Numbered from the stretch's first letter, positions 44,967 through 53,409 are shown. The stretch: 54,379 nucleotides of DNA from CAZGSN01 sp964371655 (GCA_964371655.1 CAYJOD010000037.1:1-54379); one strand, 5' to 3'. Made by a program: numbers and translations. Notes: generated by a model from the sequence alone, not told the origin.

Positions 44967-45005
44967 GAGCCGCGACCGTAAGGGAACGGTGATTCGAGGG
45001 ATCTC
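44967..45005 (+). repeat. 8-copy intergenic repeat, copy H
   Basis: GAGCCGCGACCGTAAGGGAA then CGGTGATTCGAGGGATCTC, ending 6 bases before the stop of the cytochrome gene (minus strand). Confidence 0.8.
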
Positions 45006-45011
45006 TTAAGC

Positions 45012-46391
45012 CTACTGAGCATGGGCGGTTTCGGCTTGCTGCATGGAGTTCTTCCAGACGAACATGCGCACGGCGTCGACCTGCTCGGGGGTAATGTCAG
45101 GCACCACCATCCGCGTCTGCGGGTCAATCTTCCGCGGATTGAAGATCCAACTCTTCGCCCACTGGTAGTCGACGCGGCGCGCCACTCGGATCAAGTCGGG
45201 TCCCTGCCATTTCACCGACGGCGTCTCGATGACCTTGCCGAGGTTGTGGCACTCGGTGCAGCGCAGCATGAAGATGAGCTGGCCCTCGGCGAGCTTGTCG
45301 GCCGGGAACTTGGAGGCATCCGGTAGCGTGACCGCCTCGCTTTGACGCTTGCCGACCGCCGCCAGATACTTGGTCATCACCTCCACCTCGGCGTCGCTCA
45401 AGCCCAGCGCCGGCATGCGATAGATGCGCCATGGATAGATCTTGCCATACTCGCGTGGCGCCTTGAGGAAGGTGCGCACCCAATCGGGAAAGAGCTTCTG
45501 AGCCGAGAGGCGCAGATCCGGGCCGACGCTGCCGCCGTTGCCGTCGTCGAGAATGTGGCAGCCGCGACAGCTGTACTTGGCGGCCACTTCACGGCCGGCG
45601 GCGATTGGATCGGCCGGCAACGGCTTTGGCGCTGCTGGCGCGCGCAGCGAGACAACATAATCGGTCAAGGCCCATAGATCCGGTGGGTCGAGTACGTCGC
45701 CGTACGCCGGCATCGGTGTGCCGTCCATACCAGTTGCCAGACGCGCAAAGATGTCGGTGCGCAGGCCACCGCCGCGATACAGATTCTGCGTGAGATCGCG
45801 GGCTTTGATCGGACGCCCGTTCTCATCCTTGAGCTCTGGAGCCGACGGTCCGTCCCCCGCACCTAGGTTCCCGTGACACTTGAAGCATTCGGCATCCACG
45901 TACCATTGCTTGCCCTTGGCAATGCTCTCGGGCGTCGCTGGCGGAGGATTCGTGGTCACCACGATTGCCTGCGGCTCGGGCTCGTCGAGCAGGTCGGCGA
46001 GCTTAAGGACGTAGGCAGCGATCTGTTTGCGTTCGTCTTCCGACAAGAACGCGAACGATGGCATCGCTGTACCGGGGATGCCGTTTTGGACGGTGCGCAA
46101 GAGGTCGGCGGTCGTCGGCGCCGCACCCGATTTCGTCGTGCGCAGCTTGAAGCGACGCTTGGTGAAGTCGCGTGGCCGCGGGTCGACGTACTCCGCCGCC
46201 GGTCCACTGCCGTTGCCGCGTTCGCCGTGGCAGCCGCTGCACTCACGCAAGTAGAGCGGTTTGCCCGCCGCTGCTGTCGCCGCGGTAAGCGGGCGCGCGG
46301 CGGCGCGCGGGGTCCCGCCTTGCTCGTCTGCGGCGCCGGTCGAAGCCACACAGACCGATGCCATCACCACAATGAACAACCGTTTTTTCAT
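45012..46391 (-). CDS. Tetrahaem c-type cytochrome of the nos cluster
   Basis: 459 residues with a signal peptide (LFIVVMASVCVASTGA) and four haem motifs: CSGCH (51), CFKCH (169), CRGCH (275) and CTECH (377). Each motif starts a mono-haem cytochrome c module with a distal Met (for example PGTAMPSFAF, GTPMPAYG, YRMPALGLS). Four fused cytochrome c domains in the periplasm could carry electrons to NosZ. It begins inside the last codon of nosL (ATGA overlap), so it is part of the same transcript. Clade II nos clusters often have small nosC1/nosC2 cytochromes; a single four-module protein is an unusual substitute. Confidence 0.85.
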   Translation of the reverse strand: MKKRLFIVVMASVCVASTGAADEQGGTPRAAARPLTAATAAAGKPLYLRECSGCHGERGNGSGPAAEYVDPRPRDFTKRRFKLRTTKSGAAPTTADLLRTVQNGIPGTAMPSFAFLSEDERKQIAAYVLKLADLLDEPEPQAIVVTTNPPPATPESIAKGKQWYVDAECFKCHGNLGAGDGPSAPELKDENGRPIKARDLTQNLYRGGGLRTDIFARLATGMDGTPMPAYGDVLDPPDLWALTDYVVSLRAPAAPKPLPADPIAAGREVAAKYSCRGCHILDDGNGGSVGPDLRLSAQKLFPDWVRTFLKAPREYGKIYPWRIYRMPALGLSDAEVEVMTKYLAAVGKRQSEAVTLPDASKFPADKLAEGQLIFMLRCTECHNLGKVIETPSVKWQGPDLIRVARRVDYQWAKSWIFNPRKIDPQTRMVVPDITPEQVDAVRMFVWKNSMQQAETAHAQ

Positions 46392-46891
46392 GAACCCACC
46401 TCGCCCGTCGTTGGAGTGCCCAGCTTGTGCTGCGGTACGATCCGCGCTGGTTCACGCAAAATGTCTTCGAGCCCAAGCACCTCGCCGCCGTGCGTCTCCG
46501 CAAACGTCTTGGCGGCAGCTTCGTCCTTGAACGCAACGATACCGTAACCCATCGGCGTATCGGCGCCCGGTGCGCGCACCAAGCGGGCGCTGAGCAGCGC
46601 CACGAAGCCGCCGCCTTCGTGGTCTTCGACCCATGCCTCGGGCACCTCGTGATGCAGCGCCACCATGGCGCGCAGCATGCACCCGATGTCGTCATACTTG
46701 CTGAGCACCCCGGTGTTGTCGCGCAGCTCCCCGGCGAAACCCTTGTGGCTGATGTGCATGCGACAGAAGGCACACGCATCGCGCCCATAGATGATCGGCT
46801 CAAAGCCGGTGCGCTGTGACGGCCACAGAAGAACCACACCGCCCACGACCGCCGCCACGACGATCACGCAGGTTGCTACCAGCGCCTTCAT
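46388..46891 (-). CDS. nosL: NosL family copper chaperone
   Basis: 167 residues. An N-terminal membrane segment (ATCVIVVAAVVGGVVLLW) replaces the lipobox normally seen in NosL. Then the family's RDACAFCRMHIS copper-site motif (Cys-x2-Cys-x-Met), YDDIGCMLRAM and MGYGIVAFKDEAAAKTFAETHGGEV. NosL delivers Cu(I) to apo-NosZ in the periplasm. Its stop overlaps the cytochrome start by 4 bases. The CCCGAAAAC repeat terminus lies directly against its ATG, so the leader is repeat DNA and no standard ribosome binding site is seen. Separated from nosY by that repeat. Confidence 0.85.
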   Translation of the reverse strand: MKALVATCVIVVAAVVGGVVLLWPSQRTGFEPIIYGRDACAFCRMHISHKGFAGELRDNTGVLSKYDDIGCMLRAMVALHHEVPEAWVEDHEGGGFVALLSARLVRAPGADTPMGYGIVAFKDEAAAKTFAETHGGEVLGLEDILREPARIVPQHKLGTPTTGEVGS

Positions 46892-47062
46892 CCCGAAAAC
46901 CTCAGTTGAGCTCCCAGGTCGCGATCAGTCTGGTCGTGCGCGCCCTTCGAGACGCGGCCTGAGAAGACGGCCGCTCCTCAGGGCGAACGGGAAGAGTTGA
47001 TGCCACTGTCGTTACACCGTTCGCCCTGAGGAGGCGCCCTCTCTTGGCGCCGTCTCGAAGCC
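46892..47062. repeat. TIR element, CCCGAAAAC family, copy 5 (right end lost)
   Basis: Left end CCCGAAAACCTCAGTTGAGC, then about 165 bp closely matching 1741-1906, including CTTCGAGACGCGGCC and CCCTGAGGAGGCGCC. The expected right terminus is replaced by CCTGTCCTGAGCCCTGTCG, a different widespread repeat. It separates nosL from nosY. Confidence 0.8.
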
Positions 47063-47125
47063 TGTCCTGAGCCCTGTCGAAGGAGGCGCGTCGATCAGCG
47101 CAGAACGCATTTGAGGTACTCGCCT

Positions 47126-47959
47126 TCATGTGACTGGAGTACTCCGGAAGACGACGTAGCCAACGACGAGCGGGAGGGTGGCGGTTGCCAGCAACACGCC
47201 GACGAGCAGGATGGGCAAGCCCACGGGACCGAACTGGTCGAGACCGAAGACTCCGACCGCTCCGAGCACGTCGGGACGGCCGGTCAAAGCCAGTGTGCCC
47301 AACACCCGTGCTTGCTGCACCGGGTTGAGCAGCGCCAGAGTGAAGACCTGGCCGGGTCCCAAGTTGCGCGCCAGGGTCAGCCCGATGGTGCCGAGGTCGG
47401 AGACATAAACCAGCAGCAACCATGCGGCGAACGCGGCGCCAATCACACGGGCGCGAGCGCGCAGCATGACCGAGAGGAGGGTGCCGAGACTCAGCGTGGC
47501 GGCGCCCAGCAAGAGTGTCAGCGCCACCAGCGCCAGGAAGCCGCGCGCGTTACCGCTGCCCGTGGTGGCTCCGACGATGATGCCGGTGGCGCCGAACCCG
47601 ACGCAGACCGACGCGGTGACGGCGGACAGCAGGCCTAGGTATTTCCCGGCATAGACCTCGGCGCGGGTCAGCGGCTGCGACAGCAACAGCGCCAGTGAGC
47701 CGTCCTCCAACTCGCCGGCAATGCCGAGGCCGCCGAGCGAGAGGGTCACCAGCGGTACGAACAGCAGCGCCAGATTGAGCAGGCTCGCCGTGGTGCGGTC
47801 GAAGCCGGCGAGCCCGGAGCGTTGCGCGCCGGCGAGTCCGAGCATGGACAGACCGAGCGACAGGGCGAGGAAGCAGCCTGCGGCGACGACGAACCAGCGG
47901 CTGCGCATGGCATCGCGCACCTCGCGCGCCGCAACTAATCCCGTCGCGCGCGCTCTCAT
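47126..47959 (-). CDS. nosY: NosY-type ABC transporter permease
   Basis: 277 residues with six hydrophobic spans. The N-terminal REVRDAMRSRWFVV and central GELEDGSLALLLSQPLTRAEVYAGKYLGLL are typical of NosY/ABC-2 permeases. With NosF and NosD it forms the complex that supplies sulfur (or another factor) for the CuZ centre of NosZ. Start overlaps nosF by 4 bases (47956-47959, ATGA), so it is co-translated. A repeat follows before nosL. Confidence 0.88.
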   Translation of the reverse strand: MRARATGLVAAREVRDAMRSRWFVVAAGCFLALSLGLSMLGLAGAQRSGLAGFDRTTASLLNLALLFVPLVTLSLGGLGIAGELEDGSLALLLSQPLTRAEVYAGKYLGLLSAVTASVCVGFGATGIIVGATTGSGNARGFLALVALTLLLGAATLSLGTLLSVMLRARARVIGAAFAAWLLLVYVSDLGTIGLTLARNLGPGQVFTLALLNPVQQARVLGTLALTGRPDVLGAVGVFGLDQFGPVGLPILLVGVLLATATLPLVVGYVVFRSTPVT

Positions 47960-48639
47960 CGTCGTTCTCCGCGGGCGCTCAGGGGAATGACGCGGGCTAG
48001 ACGCGGCGCTGGGGCTGCCGGTGGTTCGAGGCGACCACGATCGATGTGTAAGACTCGATCGGTCAAGGCTTCGACTTCCTCCGGACGGTGTGAGGCGAGC
48101 AGCAGGGTGTGGCCACGTGCACGCAGACGCGCGACGATATCGAAGAAATGCTGCTGTCCTTCGCGATCGAGACTGGCACTGGGCTCGTCGAACAGGAGCA
48201 CCGGCGTATTGGCGAGCAGCGCTAGGGCCAATGACAGGCGCTGCTGCATACCCCCCGAAAAGGTGCGCACGCGTTCGTCGGCGTGTGCTTCGAGCCCGAC
48301 CTCGCGCAGCATCGCCGGGATACGAGTGCGATCGATGCGCCGCACCTTGGCGACGAAAGCCAGAACCTCGCGCGCGAGGGCATCACCGAAGGCTGCCTTC
48401 TGCGGCACGTAGGACATCAAGGATCGCGCCGCGATCGGCTCTTGCACCGCGTCGTGGCCGTCGATGGCAACGTCGCCCGTGAACGGCACCAGCCCGAGCA
48501 AGCAGCGTAGAATACTGGTCTTCCCGGAGCCATTCGGACCGACGAGGGCAACCGACTCTCCGCTTGCGACGGTGAACGAGACCCGATCGAGGATCGGGTG
48601 GCCGTCGAGGGTCAAGCACAGGTCAGTGACGGCGATCAC
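47956..48639 (-). CDS. nosF: NosF-type ABC transporter ATPase
   Basis: 227 residues. Walker A GPNGSGKTS, Q-loop YVPQKAAF, signature FSGGMQQR, Walker B LLFDEPSASLD and H-loop SHRPEEV are all present. The GTG at 48639 is chosen because it overlaps the nosD stop (GTGA); an in-frame upstream ATG at 48684 would lie inside nosD. The protein powers the NosDFY maturation complex. Length is usual for NosF after trimming. Confidence 0.88.
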   Translation of the reverse strand: MIAVTDLCLTLDGHPILDRVSFTVASGESVALVGPNGSGKTSILRCLLGLVPFTGDVAIDGHDAVQEPIAARSLMSYVPQKAAFGDALAREVLAFVAKVRRIDRTRIPAMLREVGLEAHADERVRTFSGGMQQRLSLALALLANTPVLLFDEPSASLDREGQQHFFDIVARLRARGHTLLLASHRPEEVEALTDRVLHIDRGRLEPPAAPAPRLARVIPLSARGERR

Positions 48640-50672
48640 GCGAGCGAAGCCCTCGATCCGATCAGGGTAAGCGCGGCGACGCACAGCAGACTCACGCCGA
48701 CGGCGGCGAAGCTGCTGCCGCCGGTCGTATCGTCAGTGCGAGTCCACGCCGTGAGCGGCGGCTGCACCAGCGGATACGCGTCGGTCAACCGCGGGCGCGG
48801 CGCGAAAATCGGAAACAGCCGCGCCGCCAGGTCAATCGCCTCCGCCGCGGGTGTCATGTCGAAGAAGCCCAGCTGCGGGAAGCGGTCGGCGAGTACCTCG
48901 TAGGTGCTGTCGGAGTGGTAGGGGATCTCCGATACGCCATCTTGGTTGGCGTCGTAGATGACCGCGTCGCTCCAGTAATTGCCGCGGCCATTCACCGACC
49001 ATTCGTTGCCGGCAGCGGTGCCCGTACCCTGCACCTGCACTTGCGTGCGGTTGCCGACGAAGGCGTTGTCCCAGAAGCGAATGCGGCGTGACAGCGGCTG
49101 CACGGCGATCCCGACATCGCTGCGGGCGATAAGGTTGTCGTGCACATCGACACGCCCGCCCTTGGATTGTGGCGCACCGTCGAAGAACAAGCCCGTGGTG
49201 TTGTCGATGAAGCGGTTCTCGACGATGAAAACGTCGTCCGCGTCCTTGATCAGCAGACCATAGGCGGCGACGCCCTTCGAGAACGAGAAGGCATTCTTGG
49301 TGAGGTCGATGCCGCGGCTGTACATGATTGCGGCGCCGACTTGATTGTCCTCGAAGCGGTTACGGTGGAAGACGTTGTTGTCGGAGTACATGTAGTGGAG
49401 GCCGTAGCGGCTGTGGCGCACGAGGTTGTCCTCGACCACGGTATTGGACGAGTACCAGATCACTAGATCGCGGCTGCGTTCAACGGTGTTTCCGATGAGC
49501 CGGCAGCCGCTCGAGTACCACAAGCGGATGCCGTCGCCGCGGCCGACCTCCGGGAGGTCCTTGCCGATCACCGTCGAGCCTTCGATGTTGCAGCGATCGC
49601 CGTTGACGACGAAGATGCCGAACAGTGTGTCCTCGACGCGCGTGTTGATGATACGCACATCGGCGGCGTGGTCGATACGGATGCCAGCGTCCTCGGTGTT
49701 GTAGGTCGAGCCGCTGTTGCGCAGGGTGAGGCCGTCGAGCTCGACGCCGGCCGCCGCGATGTGCACGATCGTCCCCTCATTGGCACCGTCGATGACGGCA
49801 CCCGGGCGACCAAAGAGGCGCACGCGCTTGTCGACGACGATGTGCTCGCGATGGATGCCGCTCGGCACAATCACGGTGTCGCCGTCTCGCGCCGCCGCCA
49901 ATGCTTGCGCGATCGAGGGGTTTTCACCGCCGACCAAGACCTCAGCAGCGCGTGCGCGCGTTGCCAGCGCCGACGTCAGTCCGGCGCCGAGCAGGAGTGC
50001 GACGGTGGCGGGACTGGCGCCGCGCCGGCGCCTCGCGAGCGACAAGGGAGCGGCGAACACCAGCCCGAAGCCAAGCAGGCCGGCAACGCCCGCAAGGTAG
50101 AAGCCGCCGCCGAGCTCCGTCGCGACCTTGAACTGCCCAACGTCATAGTCACCGAATAGCTTTGGATCGATGCGGTTGGTCAACGTCAGCGCCGCCTCCG
50201 GATTGCGATCGTTCACCGCCCGGGTCATCCAGAACTTCAGATCGACGAGCAGAATGACGGGCATGAGCAGCGCCGGCAGCACCAAGAGCAACCGCATCCA
50301 GCGGCGTCGCAGCCACGGCGCTAGCACGATGCCGAGCACGGCACCGCTCATGCCGAGTGGCGCCAGGGCGCGCTCCAGACGAGCCAGCCCAGCCATCGGC
50401 GGGATGCCGACATAGTGCCCGAGCATGTCGATCTCACGCACGTCGCCAACAACGTCGCGCGGCCCGACGTCGATCACCAAGACGCGCTGTCCGTACTGAG
50501 GGGCGCGCGCCTTCATGATCCACCACGGCAACATCCAGGCGAGAATGAGGGCCACGGTGGCGACAATGACGATGGTCAGGACCGGCACCGGATCCGCGGC
50601 GCGCTGGCCAGCCTGCGGCGGCACAGTTGCGGCCGCTGCTCGTGTCAGACCGGGTTTCATCACTTGCTCCAT
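48636..50672 (-). CDS. nosD: NosD with an N-terminal membrane extension
   Basis: 678 residues, much longer than usual NosD (about 420). Residues 1-240 contain about four transmembrane segments (VLTIVIVATVALILAWMLPW, MSGAVLGIVLAPWL, LLVLPALLMPVILLVDLKFW, FYLAGVAGLLGFGLVFAAPL) and conserved-looking text such as RVLVIDVGPRDVVGDVREID and RIDPKLFGDYDVGQFKV. Residues 245-600 are a right-handed beta-helix of the NosD/carbohydrate-binding type (NTEDAGIRIDHA, DGIRLWYSSGCRLIGNTVER, YGLHYMYSDNNVFHRNRF, RGNYWSDAV), followed by a C-terminal membrane anchor. The extension resembles the stand-alone membrane proteins of clade II nos clusters, suggesting a gene fusion; that is inference. Coupled to nosF. Confidence 0.85.
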   Translation of the reverse strand: MEQVMKPGLTRAAAATVPPQAGQRAADPVPVLTIVIVATVALILAWMLPWWIMKARAPQYGQRVLVIDVGPRDVVGDVREIDMLGHYVGIPPMAGLARLERALAPLGMSGAVLGIVLAPWLRRRWMRLLLVLPALLMPVILLVDLKFWMTRAVNDRNPEAALTLTNRIDPKLFGDYDVGQFKVATELGGGFYLAGVAGLLGFGLVFAAPLSLARRRRGASPATVALLLGAGLTSALATRARAAEVLVGGENPSIAQALAAARDGDTVIVPSGIHREHIVVDKRVRLFGRPGAVIDGANEGTIVHIAAAGVELDGLTLRNSGSTYNTEDAGIRIDHAADVRIINTRVEDTLFGIFVVNGDRCNIEGSTVIGKDLPEVGRGDGIRLWYSSGCRLIGNTVERSRDLVIWYSSNTVVEDNLVRHSRYGLHYMYSDNNVFHRNRFEDNQVGAAIMYSRGIDLTKNAFSFSKGVAAYGLLIKDADDVFIVENRFIDNTTGLFFDGAPQSKGGRVDVHDNLIARSDVGIAVQPLSRRIRFWDNAFVGNRTQVQVQGTGTAAGNEWSVNGRGNYWSDAVIYDANQDGVSEIPYHSDSTYEVLADRFPQLGFFDMTPAAEAIDLAARLFPIFAPRPRLTDAYPLVQPPLTAWTRTDDTTGGSSFAAVGVSLLCVAALTLIGSRASLA

Positions 50673-50690
50673 TCGCGATCGTCTCAGATC

Positions 50691-50940
50691 AGAGGCTGTG
50701 AAAAACTCCCCGCAGCCAATATCCTTGCCCGTTCGCCCCGAGTAGCGACCCGATTATCCGATCGTCCCGAGTAGCGGCCCTCTTCTGGCCGCGTATCGAG
50801 GGATCGGGTCGCGTATCGAGGGGCCGTCAGGCAGAGAAAGATTGCAGGTGTACCGTCCCTCGATACGCGCCCTGATAAAGACGGGCGCTACTCGGGACGA
50901 ACGGCCTTGGGTCTTTCCGCCGCGAGTTCTTCACAGCCCT
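50691..50940. repeat. Nested TIR element between nosZ and nosD
   Basis: Outer TIR: AGGCTGTGAAAAACTCCCCGC at left and the complement of AGGGCTGTGAAGAACTCGCG at right (ending by 50940). Inner TIR: CCGTTCGCCCCGAGTAGCG (50729-50747) with CGCTACTCGGGACGAACGG (50886-50904), one mismatch. The right end abuts the nosZ stop codon (50940-50942). Confidence 0.8.
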
Positions 50941-52964
50941 CAGGTCTTTGGCTCCTTCTTCGGCTCCACCAACAGCCAGCCGGTGACTTCCATGTGCAGC
51001 GCGGAGCAGAACTCGGTGCAGTAGTAGGGGTAGACACCCGACTTGGTGACGACGATCTCGGTGCTTTGCGTTGCCCCTGGATCGATGGACAGGTTGACGT
51101 TGTAACCGTGCAGACCGAAGCCGTGGGTGCTGTCCTCGGCGGTATCGACGTTGGTCCAGTTGAAGACGACGTGGTCGCCTTCCTTGGCGCGCACGATGTC
51201 CGGGGTGAAGTGCGAGCGTACAACCGTGCCGTTGACGGTCACGGTATTGCCGTCACGCTTGATCGACTCCTCACCTTGCAGGGTGGCGTGCTCGGAATGC
51301 CGCATCTTCCCTGGGTCGAAGCCGACCTCCGGGTAGGTCGACCACGGCTGCAGGACCTCGACTGGGATGATCATCGAGTTGTGGGGCTCGCCGATCGTGG
51401 GTGTATCGGACAACAACTTCATCTTCGGTCCGCTGATGTCGATGAGCTGCAGGTTCTGAGGATGCAGCGGCCCCATGTTCGGGAAGCGGTCCACCGACCA
51501 CTTGTTGAGCGCCACCAGGTAGCGACCCGACGGCTTGCGGGTGTTCGAGCCGATGGCCTGCAGGTGACCGATGTTGTAGTGGATCGAGACCTTATCGACG
51601 ACCTTCCAGCCCTTGTCGGGTGGGTTGTACGGCGGGCCGATGGTCCACTTCACCACCGTCGAATCGAGGAAGTGCGAGGTGTAGCCGTTGCCCTGGTTGT
51701 CGAAGACGCTGTGCAGCGGGCCGAGGCCGGTCTGGATATGGGCCTCGAGGCAAGCGTCGTACTTCAGGATTGGTATGCCGAACGGATCCTTGCCTTCGAA
51801 GTTCTTGTCGGCGATGGCCTTCTTGATCTTCTCGAACGAGTAGGCGCTGACAAAGGGGTCGAGCTTGCCGGAGACGATGAGATACTCGCCGCCGGGGACG
51901 AGATCGACGCCGTGCGGGCTCTTCGACTCGGGGATGAAGTACATCAGACCTTCGGCGATCACCGTCGTGAGAGGGATGACACGGATGCCGTTGATCACTT
52001 GGCTCTTCGTCGGGTCCTTGATGATCTCGACCGCTTTCTTCCAGTCGATCACGTGCATGTAGTCCATCTCGCGCTGCGAGGCGCCGATCTCCATCGGCGG
52101 CTTGCCTTCGAGATCGCCACCGGTAGCCATCTCGGTATTCATCGAGTTGATGAAGAAGTAGCCGTCCGACGGCCCGCGCCCGGCGATGGATAGGTCCTGA
52201 AAGTAGGGGGGCAGCTCGATCTGAAAGGATTCGCCGATGACGATCTCGCCCTTCTGGCGGTCGAAGCGCAGGAAGGAGACGGTGCCGCGGTACTTAGCCT
52301 GATACTGTTCGATCGGCGCGTAGCCGTTGGGCTCGTTGTAGGGCGTTGGGGAGAAGGTGCTGACGATGATGTACTCGCTGTTGTCGGTGAACACACCGTG
52401 ATGATCGGAGTTGGAGTTCGGGATCTTGAAGATGTTCTTGGTCTTGAAGTCGCGCAACGAAATGATGGCGACGCGGCCGGCACTCTTGTCGGTCCCGATC
52501 ACCCATTCGCCGTCGTACTTGCCATTGGTGAGCGAGATCTGCGGGTGATGCAGGTCGCCCCAGGTCTGTATGGGCAGGCCCTTCCCGACACTGCCGTTCT
52601 TGAGCACTTCAGCGGCATCGCTGTCACCCTGCCCCCAGCCCTGCCACACGTCAGGCGCGAACACGGGGATTTCCTTCAGCAGACGCATCGAAGGGATCCC
52701 GTAGAGAAAGATGCTGCCGCGCTGGCCGCTGGAAGTGATCATCATGAACTCATCGTGCTTGCCGGGTGGAACGAAGGTCTTGAGCGCCGCTTCCGCCTCA
52801 TCTGGCGTCAGGTCGCGCTCCTGTATGATCTGATCGAGCGGTGTGTTGGCCAACGCCGTGTGTGTGGCCACCGCCGACCCCTTGCCGTACGGGCCAACCA
52901 AGACCACAGCGAGTCCGGCGCTGATGACCGCAGCAACTACAATGAAGGGGCGTGTGGGTTTCAT
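50940..52964 (-). CDS. nosZ: Nitrous oxide reductase, clade II (Sec-dependent)
   Basis: 674 residues from ATG 52964, with AGAGAGGA upstream. The signal peptide (KPTRPFIVVAAVISAGLAVV) has no twin-arginine motif, as in clade II NosZ. CuZ ligand motifs in order include GDLHHPQIS (about residue 139), SDHHGVF, SPHGVDL, GLGPLHSVFD, IHYNIGH and GEPHNS; the C-terminal CuA domain has HGFGLHGYNV and the C-x3-C motif CTEFCSALHMEVTGW. It reduces N2O to N2 in the periplasm with two electrons. It leads a cluster of nosZ, nosD, nosF, nosY, nosL and cytochrome on one strand, without nosR or nosX, the clade II arrangement. An FNR-like box lies about 100 bases upstream. Confidence 0.95.
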   Translation of the reverse strand: MKPTRPFIVVAAVISAGLAVVLVGPYGKGSAVATHTALANTPLDQIIQERDLTPDEAEAALKTFVPPGKHDEFMMITSSGQRGSIFLYGIPSMRLLKEIPVFAPDVWQGWGQGDSDAAEVLKNGSVGKGLPIQTWGDLHHPQISLTNGKYDGEWVIGTDKSAGRVAIISLRDFKTKNIFKIPNSNSDHHGVFTDNSEYIIVSTFSPTPYNEPNGYAPIEQYQAKYRGTVSFLRFDRQKGEIVIGESFQIELPPYFQDLSIAGRGPSDGYFFINSMNTEMATGGDLEGKPPMEIGASQREMDYMHVIDWKKAVEIIKDPTKSQVINGIRVIPLTTVIAEGLMYFIPESKSPHGVDLVPGGEYLIVSGKLDPFVSAYSFEKIKKAIADKNFEGKDPFGIPILKYDACLEAHIQTGLGPLHSVFDNQGNGYTSHFLDSTVVKWTIGPPYNPPDKGWKVVDKVSIHYNIGHLQAIGSNTRKPSGRYLVALNKWSVDRFPNMGPLHPQNLQLIDISGPKMKLLSDTPTIGEPHNSMIIPVEVLQPWSTYPEVGFDPGKMRHSEHATLQGEESIKRDGNTVTVNGTVVRSHFTPDIVRAKEGDHVVFNWTNVDTAEDSTHGFGLHGYNVNLSIDPGATQSTEIVVTKSGVYPYYCTEFCSALHMEVTGWLLVEPKKEPKT

Positions 52965-53057
52965 CGTGATCCTCTCTGTCCAACTCAATCCTGACTGATT
53001 TCCACGGCCCGCCGACCAGTCGGCAGGTCCGGTTCGTAGCAGCGTAAGCTGTAGCCG

Positions 53058-53075
53058 GTATGATCCATATCATAC
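53058..53075. promoter_or_regulatory. FNR/DNR-type binding site upstream of nosZ
   Basis: GTATGATCCATATCATAC is an 18-base perfect palindrome with 7-bp arms and a 4-base centre. It contains TGAT-N4-ATCA, the core of the FNR/DNR/NNR consensus TTGAT-N4-ATCAA. Its centre is about 102 bases from the nosZ ATG, so a class II position (-41.5) would give a leader of about 60 bases. Known nos promoters are commonly controlled by such regulators under low oxygen or nitric oxide. No FNR gene is in the window. Confidence 0.65.
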
Positions 53076-53409
53076 GCAGAACGCGGCCAATCCTCCTTGC
53101 TCGTAAAATGATTGATGTGGCATCGCCGTCGCGACGCACGCGCGTGCAGGTCGAGTCCTTTGATGCGTCAAGCGGCCGTCGCGCTAACGTCCGCAGGGCC
53201 GAGAGGGTACCCACAAGGGGTACCCCTACGGGTCTACGGGACGGAATTCATGCAGATTGTAGGGGCAACCCTGGTGGTTGCCCCTGCTGGCTGCACGTCG
53301 GACCGGTCCCGGGCGAGATCCGCCCCCAGCCACGGCGCGCTTTTGTCTGCCGCTGTTCTTGACCTGGGGCGGATAGCGTCCGATGCTGTCGGCCTCGGGG
53401 GAGAGCGGC
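53076..53409. other. Upstream region of the aldolase gene
   Basis: 334 bases between the FNR-like box and the aldolase start. It holds the hairpin at 53261-53285 and a few GGGTACCCCTACGGG-type short palindromes. No gene recognised. Confidence 0.5.
53261..53285. repeat. AGGGGCAACC hairpin
   Basis: AGGGGCAACC, loop CTGGT, GGTTGCCCCT: perfect 10-bp arms. Part of a common dispersed hairpin rather than a clear terminator. Confidence 0.75.
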
